Assembly (NCBI GenBank): GCA_900317745.1
Contig: ONHW01000005.1
Coordinates: 86,433 to 150,432, forward strand
Direction of reading: 5' to 3'
DNA length: 64,000 nt
Origin: an uncultured Bacteroidales bacterium
GTDB lineage: Bacteria; Bacteroidota; Bacteroidia; Bacteroidales; Paludibacteraceae
Shown here: piece by piece, positions 54,255-63,017 of the stretch
Position numbering within the stretch: the stretch's first letter is position 1
Layout of the letters: every line of letters starts with the position of its first letter
Notes under the pieces: model-generated
Told to the model about the DNA's origin: nothing
The model's database searches: none
The model's input: only the letters and a program-made list of their open reading frames with translations
Made by a program: the position numbers and the translations under genes

Positions 54255-56267
54255 ATGAAGCGTTTTACTATATTTTTCTTTTCGTTGCTTATGCTGCCGG
54301 CGTATCTGTTGGCAGGTGTTACAACATATACGTTTACCTCTGCCACCTGGGGCAGCAAGGTTGGTGCTACGGTCTGTGATGGTACAACCGACGGCTGGAT
54401 ATGCGACCGGGCGGGTTCGGAGTACGCCACCGGTCGCCTGGACGCACAGGGAAACCTCTACTCGCAGGGCGTGGGTGTCAAGACCGGCACAACAGGCGCA
54501 GGCTGTACATCCGTCCTCGAGTTTGAGCAGGTGCGACGAGTGACCGTTAACTTCTGCCAGAACAGCAGCAAGGGACGCGGCACGATTCACATCCAGGTCG
54601 GCAACAACGAGCCGCTCGACCTTACCGTCAACAAACCTGCACAGAGCGGTCAGGGGGTCTATAACCGTGACTCGGTGCTCACGTTCGACACGCCCCAGAC
54701 AGGCAAAATCAAGTTCTGGGTCGATTGTACCGAAAACGGCATTTACATCAACAGCCTTACTATCCGCTCCGCTACCGGCGGCAGTTCGGTGTTCACTATG
54801 GATACCTACCAACTCGTCACCGATATCAGCCAACTCCGGGACTCTGACCAGGTTATCTTCGGCGTGCACAAGCCCGGAGTGAACTATGTCATGGGCTACT
54901 ACGACGAGTGGGAAAGCGTCAACAATATCCATGCTATCAAGGCGCATTACTCTGCCGACCGTATGCAGGTCGATCCCGACGAACGGGCTATCTATACCCT
55001 GCGTATAGCCGAGATCGGCGGACGAACAGCCTACGTTTTCCAGGACGAACTGCGCTACGAGCAGGCGTATCTCGTGGCTTCCGGCGGCAAGACCAAGAAC
55101 CGCCTCGCGCTATGGACGGATGTCGTGGACCCCGATACGTACGGCAACTACGGCTTCTGGGATATACAGATCGAGCAAGGCGGCGAGGCGGTGATCACCA
55201 ACCTCGGCAACAGCCTGGCTAAGATCATCCAGTACAACGCTGCCAACAACCCTACGCTCTTCGCATGCTATCAGGATCGCTCGCAAACGCCTGTCTGCCT
55301 CTACCGCTGCGTGCCTGCCATGGGAGATATAGAGGCTATCGTGGCTCCGTTCGTCAACTTCGGCACAACCATCGAGACCTCCGGCGCACAAACGATCCAG
55401 ATCAACGCCAACCGACTCACCCAAGATATATCCGTCACCCACACCAACCCCGAGGTTTTCAGCCTCTCTGCCGACCTGCTCGACCGCGATGGAGATAACC
55501 TCACGGTCACCTACGACCTCAGTGCTCAAGCTGAGCCGCAGGCGGGTATCTATGCCGATACGCTCGTGTTCACCTCCGGCAACGTGCGTGCCGAGGCTAT
55601 CGTACTCCTGCACCTGCTCCGGCCGCTAACTGTCGAACAGGCAGTACGCTCCGACGATCACGCCGAGGTCTATCTCAACCCCGTACAGGTCACCAAGAAG
55701 TACGACAATTATATCTACGTCCGCGATAACACAGGCTCTATGCTGCTCTTCGACCGCGGTGATGGTGAGACAGGCAAACGCTACGGAGCTGACCTCAAGG
55801 CGGGCGACCAACTCTCCGGCGTAACGGGCAGGTTCATCAATTACTTCGGAGTGCCCGAGATCTCGCCTTCAGAGCAGTTTAAGGTCGGTCAGAACACCGA
55901 GGTAATGCCCGAACAGGCAGGGGAGACAATCGACTCCACCGACGTATGCCGCTATATGGTGCTTGACTCGGCGTACGTCACAAGCTGGACTTCACTCACC
56001 TATCGTGGCAAGGAGTATGCTGTGTCGAACAAGTTCAAACTCCCCTCTTTCGACACCGACTGTTACACCCGCGCCTACGTGATTGTCAGTTACGACCATG
56101 ATCTCGTAACCCTGTATATCGTTAGCCAGGAGCCTTATCCCGATCTTCACGATGCAACGGATAACACATCCTCGCAGCCCGACGCTCGGGTCTTTATGCG
56201 TGAAGGCGTGTTGTTCATCCGCACTGCTTCCGGCACATACACCCTGCACGGCACTCATCTTCCCTAA
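54255..56267 (+). CDS. Large secreted protein with OB-fold-like region and shared C-terminal tail
   Basis: The 670-residue protein starts with a signal peptide (MKRFTIFFFSLLMLPAYLLA). Residues about 22-175 look like a beta-sandwich with the pattern GQGVYNRDSVLTFDTPQTGK. The middle contains an Ig-like stretch (SVTHTNPEVFSLSADLLDRD). Residues about 470-620 (VYLNPVQVTKKYDNYIYVRD, LLFDRGDGETGKRYGADLKA, GDQLSGVTGRFINYFGVPEI) resemble the OB-fold module seen in Bacteroidota surface and nuclease-associated proteins. The end, MREGVLFIRTASGTYTLHG, matches the shared tail. I cannot assign an enzymatic function; a surface-attached or exported role is likely. Confidence 0.7.
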   Translation: MKRFTIFFFSLLMLPAYLLAGVTTYTFTSATWGSKVGATVCDGTTDGWICDRAGSEYATGRLDAQGNLYSQGVGVKTGTTGAGCTSVLEFEQVRRVTVNFCQNSSKGRGTIHIQVGNNEPLDLTVNKPAQSGQGVYNRDSVLTFDTPQTGKIKFWVDCTENGIYINSLTIRSATGGSSVFTMDTYQLVTDISQLRDSDQVIFGVHKPGVNYVMGYYDEWESVNNIHAIKAHYSADRMQVDPDERAIYTLRIAEIGGRTAYVFQDELRYEQAYLVASGGKTKNRLALWTDVVDPDTYGNYGFWDIQIEQGGEAVITNLGNSLAKIIQYNAANNPTLFACYQDRSQTPVCLYRCVPAMGDIEAIVAPFVNFGTTIETSGAQTIQINANRLTQDISVTHTNPEVFSLSADLLDRDGDNLTVTYDLSAQAEPQAGIYADTLVFTSGNVRAEAIVLLHLLRPLTVEQAVRSDDHAEVYLNPVQVTKKYDNYIYVRDNTGSMLLFDRGDGETGKRYGADLKAGDQLSGVTGRFINYFGVPEISPSEQFKVGQNTEVMPEQAGETIDSTDVCRYMVLDSAYVTSWTSLTYRGKEYAVSNKFKLPSFDTDCYTRAYVIVSYDHDLVTLYIVSQEPYPDLHDATDNTSSQPDARVFMREGVLFIRTASGTYTLHGTHLP

Positions 56268-56268
56268 T

Positions 56269-56979
56269 CCATGCTCGCTATTTCCATGAGCGATTTCTAT
56301 TGTCCTCCTGCTGATTATTAGCGCAGCGGTGTTCAGTTCTCGGCGGTATTCCGCCGCGTTCCCCTCCCATCTCCCATCCCCCTCCTCTCTCCCCTCCTAC
56401 CTCCTATCTCCCCTCCTTTTAGGGAGGGGGCGGGGGTAGGCTTTTTTTCTCTGCCTAACCTAAGTGTCCTGTGCGGGCAATTTCCATGAGCCCGTGCTTC
56501 CTTCCTCTTTATGCCTTCTCTCTCATTATGTATTCTTCTCCTCATTTTCCCCTTCTGCCGCATATTTGCGGCAGGATTAGTCTGTTTGTTCTCCCATGCT
56601 CGCTATTTCCATGAGTGAGTTATATTGTCCTCCTGCTGATTATTAGCGCAGCGGTGTTCAGTTCTCGGCGGTATTCCGCCGCGTGTTGTGTCCTGTGTCC
56701 GGCGCTTTCAACGCCAGATTTTTTGTCAGTCGTTTAGTGCTCGGTGCTGTCCCACCGAGTTGGTGTCACATGCGGGCGATTTCCATGAGCCCGTGTTGCC
56801 TCCCGCATGATTCTTTCCCTCGTTATGCATTTTTCCTCTCATTTTCCCCTTCTGCCGCATATTTGCGGCAGGATTAGTCTGTTTGTCCTCCCATGCTCGC
56901 TATTTCCATGAGCGATTTCTATTGTCCTCCTGCTGATTATTAGCGCAGCGGTGTTCAGCTCTCGGCGCTATCCCGCCAC
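56269..56979. repeat. Tandem array of about 300-bp units made of short hairpins
   Basis: Unit A (about 90 bp, beginning CCATGCTCGCTATTTCCATG) occurs at 56269-56358, 56594-56683 and 56891-56979. Unit B (GCGGG-ATTTCCATGAGCCCG... to GCCGCATATTTGCGGCAGGA) occurs at 56469-56593 and 56769-56890. Small stems recur: TCGCT/AGCGA, CGGGC/GCCCG, GGCGG/CCGCC, GGCG/CGCC, CTCGGTG/CACCGAG, GCCGCA/TGCGGC. A further palindrome CCCCTCC-TTTTA-GGGAGGGG lies at about 56413-56433. There is no gene. Confidence 0.8.
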
Positions 56980-57009
56980 AAGACTGCATTAATTCCGCAG
57001 TTAAGTTCG

Positions 57010-57092
57010 ATACATATACGATAGATATACGTTAGATATACGATGTTTTAGTATAGTCTTCATATAGTCTTCATATAGTCTGAGTATCACTA
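57010..57092. repeat. Two 11-bp tandem repeat blocks
   Basis: ATATACGATAG, ATATACGTTAG, ATATACGATG at about 57014-57045, then ATAGTCTTCAT, ATAGTCTTCAT, ATAGTCT at about 57053-57081. The period of 11 bp is close to one DNA helical turn. The following stretch to 57157 shows nothing else. Confidence 0.65.
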
Positions 57093-57157
57093 CTGTCCCA
57101 TTAAAATATCGCAAATGTGCTATAAATAATCGATATTAAGTTAATTATACTGACATT

Positions 57158-57461
57158 ATGTGCGAACGGATTTGATTTGAAAATGTTTTTTGGGTTTATG
57201 TCTTTGTGTGCTTTGTACTCGTAGAGTTGTACTAATTGACAGTAAAAGCTGTCTGGAAGCTTGCTTACAAGCAGGTTTTAGTGGCAATTTACCTGGGGCC
57301 CCAAAAGTAAACCGAAGCCGAAGGCTGTTTGCTTTGGGGAGAGCGAAGGCAACTGTGCGCTTTATGTCGCTGAGCGACATCTGTTAGCGCAGTTTGCCGA
57401 ACGCGAAGCAACGGCTCCTAAAGCACGCAAAGGGTTTTGTGGGTTTTTGTTTATTTTTAAT
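57158..57461 (+). repeat. Structured repeat F, copy 2 (interrupted by element E)
   Basis: Homologous to 13592-13780 from GTGCGAACGGATT to GGGTTTTTGTTTATTTTT. The closing stem (57202-57215 with 57419-57432) is kept, partly through G-U pairs, although bases differ from copy 1. Element E interrupts it at 57291-57408. The next 200 bp up to the promoter at 57659 show nothing supportable. Confidence 0.7.
57291..57408 (+). repeat. Dispersed element E, copy inserted in repeat F
   Basis: Contains AAGCCGAAGGCTGTTTGC, GAGCGAAGGCA, a 7-bp hairpin ATGTCGC-TGA-GCGACAT (57364-57380) and the end GCCGAACGCGAA. It aligns with the reverse-orientation copy after tuf; the corresponding position in repeat F copy 1 lacks it. 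Confidence 0.75.
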
Positions 57462-57658
57462 ACATTACTGACCTTTCTTTTCTTCTTTCAAAGAGCACCA
57501 GCGAAGATTTGTCTGTAGCGCCCGATTAGAACGTGAATTTTTGGTAACTGCGTATGTCAATTTGCCGCTTTTTGTTGCTAACCGCTCTTTGCACATAGTA
57601 CGGAATTTACGAATTGACTATAAAATGTTTCACATCACACTACTTTAATGCAAAAAAA

Positions 57659-57690
57659 TTTGCATATTTCAAAGATTATTCTTAACTTTG
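57659..57690 (+). promoter_or_regulatory. Promoter of the giant secreted-protein gene
   Basis: TTTG at 57659-57662, 20 bp, TAACTTTG at 57683-57690. Confidence 0.8.
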
Positions 57691-57793
57691 TACCCGTTTT
57701 TGCAGTGATTTATTGCCAATGATTGCGATTAATCTTAAAAATCGTACATTTCCCCGCAATCTCCGCAAATATGCTGCACAACATAAAATTATT

Positions 57794-60700
57794 ATGAAAC
57801 TAATTAAAAAGACAAAAATGAAACATATTTTTACTACATTAAATTCATTTATTCACAAACCTCTTCTTATAGCATTCGCCCTGCTCGCGATGAGCAGCAA
57901 TGCATGGGGAACGTGGCCAACGTATTCTGGAACGTGTAATCAATCAGGATATGTAGTTTATGATGCATCTCTGGAACTAAACACTATTGATTCAGAAGAA
58001 ATTAATTTGGCAGGTCCTGGCCAAAAAGTAACGTTTGAAGCAAAGCATACAGTATTGGGAGCTGGTAATATGAAAGTCGCCCAATACGTTAATGGCTCAT
58101 GGAGTAGTTCCCTATGGTCAAAAAATCCTGGGACTGCTACAAAGAATAGGTGGGGTATAACAACTGGTTATAACTTTGCTTCTTATTCAGTAGATTTAGA
58201 CCCTCGTGCAACGAAAATTAAATTTTATACCGAAACAGGTGCCACGTTATATAAAACAGTTCAAAAAATTTGTGTAACTCGTTATTCGTCTAATGATTAT
58301 CTCCTGTATGACAACAATCTTGACTGCGGTTCTGCAGATTATAATTACACTCAGAGTTCGGCAAATTACACCTCTGGAACAGCAAAGGTTGATTGGAGTC
58401 ATACAACAACCCAACCGACCTGCACATTAACCGGAACTTATGCGAAGTATTTTGAGATTGGAACCAAATCAAATACGCCTACTAATAACAATTATGGTGC
58501 AATGAGCATAGTGATTAAGTATAAGCATACTGCTCCCGGCGACCATTCTGCGACCTTAAAAGTAGGTAGCAAAACGATTACTATTAAAGGGCACACAAAT
58601 AAGATTCCAACATACGTGACTACGATTCCGACAATGGAATCTATAACTTATGGTGAAAAACTGAGCAATAGCCAAATTGGCGCTAACGGAGTAGTTAAGG
58701 CTGATGTAATAGGCGCAGCAGGAACAGTGGTTTCAGGTACATGGACAATGAGCGAAGCCGGTGAAATTGTTTCTGTTAGTGGTGGCACGTATAAAGAGGT
58801 ACACCTTACTTTCACCCCAACAGACCAAAATACATACCAAACAGTTACTACCACTGCAAACGTATTTGTTCGCTCTGCATCAACCATATCATGGACGAGT
58901 GCATATTCTGCTGATAAACCGACAATTGCCGTAGGAAAAGAGATTGTCGGCGCAGCAATATCAACCAATCCGGAAGCTACGATTACTTATTCCACATCGA
59001 ATCCAAGTGTTATAGCGGTTAGTGAAGATAAGACAACCTTTACAGCTGTAGCTGAGGGTGAAGCGACGATTACTGCAAGCCATGGCGCTACAACTCACTA
59101 TGGAGCAGCAAGTGCTAGCAAGACATTCAAGACATCGGTTAAAACAATTCAGGTGATTGTATGGAATCAGCGTTTCAATCGCTTAACAACAGAAGATGCA
59201 TCTGTTAACCTTAACGCTCAAGTCTATTTAGAGAACCCCAGCACGGGCGCACGTACATATAGCGCAGAGCGCACGGCTCTATTAACCTATTCGTCACTGA
59301 ATTCAAACGTTGTGGCGATAAGTGGTACAACGTTGACTATCAATGGAAAAGGTTCAACCACCTTAACCGCAAGTGTATCGGGTTCAGAAACATATGAAGA
59401 AGCAAGCGTAACTATGCCGGTAAAAGTACGCATTCCATCTGAAGGATGCGAAACGGAACTTCTTGCAGATTTAGAAAATGATGGTTCAAATGATTATTTA
59501 TATGAATTGTACAAATTAGATGCCGCTAAACCGGAATTAATATCCAGCGAGTACACTATAGATAGGTCAAACGGCAAGAAACCAGGCTCACTATCTTTTG
59601 AACATAAGGGAGAGTATTATAAAGTGCTTGGTTTTATGGGTAATTGGTATAGCGGTAATATACATGCAGAGCAAAAGGTTAATGGCTCGTGGAGTACAAT
59701 CCCCGGTTCGGATATTCTACCAACAATCAGCCGTTGGAATGCTTGCGAGAATCTACCTCTAAACGAAAATGCGACACACATCCGTTTTGTAAGACCAAAA
59801 GGAGGAGAAGGGCATCACTACATACGTAACGTACAAGTAACAAAGAAGCAATACTTGACAACTTCAACTACCTCTATTGATTTTGGATCGTCAATCAAAG
59901 TAAATGACGCAGAATATAGGGAATTCACAATCAACTATTCTGATGTAAAAGACATCTTGCGCATCACAAGCCCTGGTAACGATTTTACCATTGCTGATCA
60001 GGTTGATGTCGAATGCGGCGACAATGGTTCTGCTACTCTACGACTGGCATTTAACCCTAAATCAGCAGGCGAGTTCAATGGAAACGTAATTATCCGTGAC
60101 AATATTGCAAATCTGAATTGCACAATCAGCGTCCACGCCAATGTGCAGAAGGCTGAGCAGATTATAACATGGAATCCGACTACTTCATTGCTTGCAACTG
60201 AGACTTTGCCACTCAATGGTACAACAAATGGTATTGAAAACGGAAAACAAAATAGTATTACATACACGTCAAATGACAATTCAGTAGTGACCATCAGCAA
60301 TGGAATCGCCACCATTCTGAAGCCGGGTACTGTCAAAATTACAGCAACACAAGATGGTACAGCTAATTTTGCAGCAGCTACACCAGTGGAGAAAGAATTT
60401 ACAATTTCTGCCGAAACATTAACGCTGACAGCTCCGACAGCAAGTGCCATTACATACGAGAACTCTCTAAACGACTCAGAATTGTCGGGTGGCTTCGCTA
60501 AAGACAGCAAGAACAACATTGTCCCGGGTACATTCTCATGGCAGGCTGGCGAAACAACGCCCGATGCTGGAAATGCACAAGAATTCAGTGTTGTATTTAC
60601 ACCGGCTGCTAATGTCGCATGGTATGAGTCGGCATCCATAAATGTGCCTATCAATGTAGCTAAAGCAACGTCTGTTGCTGTTCCATCTGCCGAAGCAATT

Positions 60701-62680
60701 GATTATGGCTATGCTGTTAACGCGTCTATTCTGTCGAATAGCGGTACTGCAGGTGCATGGACTTGGACTGACGGAAGGAAGAATGATATATTAAATGCAG
60801 GTGAATATACAGATTTAGCAGTACACTTTACGCCGGCAAATAGTAACTACACCGAATTGGACGGAATGGTTACACTAATAGTAAATGCCATTTCACCTGA
60901 GTTAACTTGGACGACAGCCGTTTCTTCAATAGCGGTAGATGCTCAAAACATCACTTTTGCTGCTGCCTCCGAACAATCTGCGGGCGCGATAAATTATTCT
61001 ATCACATCTGGTGAAAGCTTTGCTACAATCGACAGCAATACAGGAGCGTTGACCATTCTTGGAGCAGGTGAATTTATAGTCCGCGCATCAATAGCAGAAA
61101 CCGGCAATTATACTGCTGAATATATTGAAAAAAATGTGCGCATCAATGCCCTCAATGAATTTGTCAACGCAAAAGGAGACAAGAATTGGAATGATGCAGA
61201 GAACTGGTCTAACGGAGAGGTTCCTGCTGCAGATGTTCACGTAACAATTAGTGCAGATGTTGAAATCGCAGAGGCAATCATTGTAGATGGAATAACAATC
61301 AATGACGGTAGTACAGTTACCATAAAAGATGGCGCTACTTTGACGGTTGGCGGCGAAGATTCAAAATCGCGCACCACCTACGGCAACATTATCGTTGAGG
61401 CCGGCGGACAACTCCTGCTCAACGAAGGCAACGTAGAGGTCAACGACTTCACCCTGTACTCAACCTACGAGGCAGGTAACCCCAAATCAGGTCAAGTTAG
61501 CGGTGCCGCAACGCTCAATAAGCACGGGTACGCGTACTTCATTATCGACCTCGATCCGGCTGGAAACGCCAGTGCCGGTTGGTACGACTTCACTGTTCCG
61601 TTCCCCGTAAACGCCCTGACAGGCATAACCCGCTCGGCAGACGGAGAGACCTGGAACACAATTGTCAACGAACGCAACTACGCAATCATGGATTTCCACG
61701 AGGATCTGCGCGCACAAGGGCAGTACGCATGGAAGAAGTACCGCGGAATACTGCAACCGGGTGTGGCATACACCATGACCATCGACTCGCGAATCAACAA
61801 GTACCGCTTCGAGATGGTTACCAACGGCGCATTCAACACCGCTACCACGCAGGCCCTGCAATCTACCAACAGCAGCGAGGATGCTGGCTGGAACGGAGTA
61901 GGTAACGGTACAATGAGTTATATCACCTTGCGTGAAGCACCGGTCGTACAGATGTACAACCATGCAGAAAATGCATACAACGCTACTTCATCTGCTTCAC
62001 AGGCTTTTGCAGTAGGTTCTGCCTACTTCGTACAGCGCTCTGACGCACTGAGCGAACTGACAATGGACGCAGCCTACAACGCCACCTCTATCCTGCGTGC
62101 TCCGCAGCGCGAACAAGAGGAGTACAGCGAGCCGCTGACACTCACCTTGTCGCAGAACGGACTGACGCGCGACAACCTGTTCGTCACATGCAGCGAGAGC
62201 GCTACCGACACCTATACCCGCGGCTTCGATGTGCAGAAGTTGGGCGAACTCACCGCTGCCAAGGTGGCACGCCTCTGGACGAACACCAAGGGCAAAGACC
62301 TCTGCGCCGTTTACGCACCATACAATGCCAATGAGGCTATTATACCCTTGCAGTTCTTTGCTCCCGAACAGGGCGAATATACCCTCTCTATCGATCGCAA
62401 TACCGAAGAGGATATTTACCTCACTCGCAACGGCGTGATCATCTGGGATATGAACATGAGCGACTTCAACTTCACCCTCGAGCAGGGAACAGACAACTCC
62501 TACGCTCTGCAGGTTATCCGCCGCACACAAAATGTTGCCACCGGTGCCGAACAATTAAGCAACGACGCACAACGCGGCACGGATTTTGTGGAGAAAATGA
62601 TTGTGAACGGACAACTGTTCATCTTGCGTGACGGCAATCTCTATGACGCACAAGGCAAGAAAGTAACTGCTATTCAATAA
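57794..62680 (+). CDS. Giant secreted protein with Ig-like and MBG-like repeats, mosaic composition
   Basis: About 1628 residues; the signal peptide ends near AMSSNAWG. ATG 57794 is chosen; ATG 57818 is equally plausible, and the longer frame from 57713 is unlikely. The middle has repeated beta-sandwich modules: BIG2-like (STSNPSVIAVSEDKTTFTAV, YTSNDNSVVTISNGIATILK) and MBG-like (PTMESITYGEKLSNSQIGAN, SAEAIDYGYAVNASILSNSG). A parallel-beta-like NWNDAENWSNGEVP segment follows, then a 430-residue C-terminal region and the shared tail IVNGQLFILRDGNLYDAQGK. It is probably a surface adhesin or matrix protein. Codon use shifts from AT-rich to GC-rich near 61370, so the gene is a mosaic. Confidence 0.75.
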   Translation: MKLIKKTKMKHIFTTLNSFIHKPLLIAFALLAMSSNAWGTWPTYSGTCNQSGYVVYDASLELNTIDSEEINLAGPGQKVTFEAKHTVLGAGNMKVAQYVNGSWSSSLWSKNPGTATKNRWGITTGYNFASYSVDLDPRATKIKFYTETGATLYKTVQKICVTRYSSNDYLLYDNNLDCGSADYNYTQSSANYTSGTAKVDWSHTTTQPTCTLTGTYAKYFEIGTKSNTPTNNNYGAMSIVIKYKHTAPGDHSATLKVGSKTITIKGHTNKIPTYVTTIPTMESITYGEKLSNSQIGANGVVKADVIGAAGTVVSGTWTMSEAGEIVSVSGGTYKEVHLTFTPTDQNTYQTVTTTANVFVRSASTISWTSAYSADKPTIAVGKEIVGAAISTNPEATITYSTSNPSVIAVSEDKTTFTAVAEGEATITASHGATTHYGAASASKTFKTSVKTIQVIVWNQRFNRLTTEDASVNLNAQVYLENPSTGARTYSAERTALLTYSSLNSNVVAISGTTLTINGKGSTTLTASVSGSETYEEASVTMPVKVRIPSEGCETELLADLENDGSNDYLYELYKLDAAKPELISSEYTIDRSNGKKPGSLSFEHKGEYYKVLGFMGNWYSGNIHAEQKVNGSWSTIPGSDILPTISRWNACENLPLNENATHIRFVRPKGGEGHHYIRNVQVTKKQYLTTSTTSIDFGSSIKVNDAEYREFTINYSDVKDILRITSPGNDFTIADQVDVECGDNGSATLRLAFNPKSAGEFNGNVIIRDNIANLNCTISVHANVQKAEQIITWNPTTSLLATETLPLNGTTNGIENGKQNSITYTSNDNSVVTISNGIATILKPGTVKITATQDGTANFAAATPVEKEFTISAETLTLTAPTASAITYENSLNDSELSGGFAKDSKNNIVPGTFSWQAGETTPDAGNAQEFSVVFTPAANVAWYESASINVPINVAKATSVAVPSAEAIDYGYAVNASILSNSGTAGAWTWTDGRKNDILNAGEYTDLAVHFTPANSNYTELDGMVTLIVNAISPELTWTTAVSSIAVDAQNITFAAASEQSAGAINYSITSGESFATIDSNTGALTILGAGEFIVRASIAETGNYTAEYIEKNVRINALNEFVNAKGDKNWNDAENWSNGEVPAADVHVTISADVEIAEAIIVDGITINDGSTVTIKDGATLTVGGEDSKSRTTYGNIIVEAGGQLLLNEGNVEVNDFTLYSTYEAGNPKSGQVSGAATLNKHGYAYFIIDLDPAGNASAGWYDFTVPFPVNALTGITRSADGETWNTIVNERNYAIMDFHEDLRAQGQYAWKKYRGILQPGVAYTMTIDSRINKYRFEMVTNGAFNTATTQALQSTNSSEDAGWNGVGNGTMSYITLREAPVVQMYNHAENAYNATSSASQAFAVGSAYFVQRSDALSELTMDAAYNATSILRAPQREQEEYSEPLTLTLSQNGLTRDNLFVTCSESATDTYTRGFDVQKLGELTAAKVARLWTNTKGKDLCAVYAPYNANEAIIPLQFFAPEQGEYTLSIDRNTEEDIYLTRNGVIIWDMNMSDFNFTLEQGTDNSYALQVIRRTQNVATGAEQLSNDAQRGTDFVEKMIVNGQLFILRDGNLYDAQGKKVTAIQ

Positions 62681-62700
62681 CACCCTAAATGTGTAAAATA

Positions 62701-62817
62701 ATGAAAACAACCAAGCAATATATCCAACCTTCTACCGAGGTGTTCTGCCTTGGCGCAAACGAAAAACTGATGCAAGATTTTCCCATGGCAGGCTCGGATA
62801 CCAAGCCAATGCCCTAA
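62701..62817 (+). CDS. 38-residue peptide of a Bacteroidales small-peptide type
   Basis: A short gene 20 bp after the giant secreted protein. It encodes MKTTKQYIQPSTEVFCLG, then ANEKLMQ, and ends MAGSDTKPMP. Bacteroidales genomes hold many peptides with this plan (MK-x-Y-x-x-P-x-x-E-V...LM-x-GS...P) near surface-protein genes. Their function is unknown. The terminator 31 bp further on closes the transcript, so it is probably co-expressed with the giant protein. It has no signal peptide or membrane span. Confidence 0.65.
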   Translation: MKTTKQYIQPSTEVFCLGANEKLMQDFPMAGSDTKPMP

Positions 62818-62847
62818 GCGGGACAAGGTGATAATTCAAATACTTTC

Positions 62848-62880
62848 AACGGTGTACCACTGCGGTACACCGTTGTTGTT
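62848..62880 (+). terminator. Terminator after the 38-residue peptide gene
   Basis: A perfect 11-bp stem AACGGTGTACC / GGTACACCGTT with a 5-nt loop, followed by GTTGTTTGG. Confidence 0.85.
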
Positions 62881-62968
62881 TGGTAACCACGCCGCATATT
62901 CACGCAAGCCTGTATGCGACCTTTGCTGCTAAAAAAATGCACCTACATGCATATTTTTCTTCGGAAGA

Positions 62969-63000
62969 TTTGCAAATGTGCATTTTTTTTTGTATCTTTG
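62969..63000 (+). promoter_or_regulatory. Promoter of parE
   Basis: TTTG at 62969-62972, 20 bp, TATCTTTG at 62993-63000; the start codon is only 18 bp downstream of the -7 box, so the leader is very short. Confidence 0.8.
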
Positions 63001-63017
63001 CACCAAATTGCGTTACT

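Noticed and set aside
56333-56563. 76-codon minus-strand frame in the hairpin array
   Set aside because: It consists of repeat DNA with low-complexity translation and no start signal.
56269-56979. CRISPR array
   Set aside because: Repeats are about 90 and 120 bp, spaced by about 300 bp and themselves made of hairpins; there are no short unique spacers and no cas genes.
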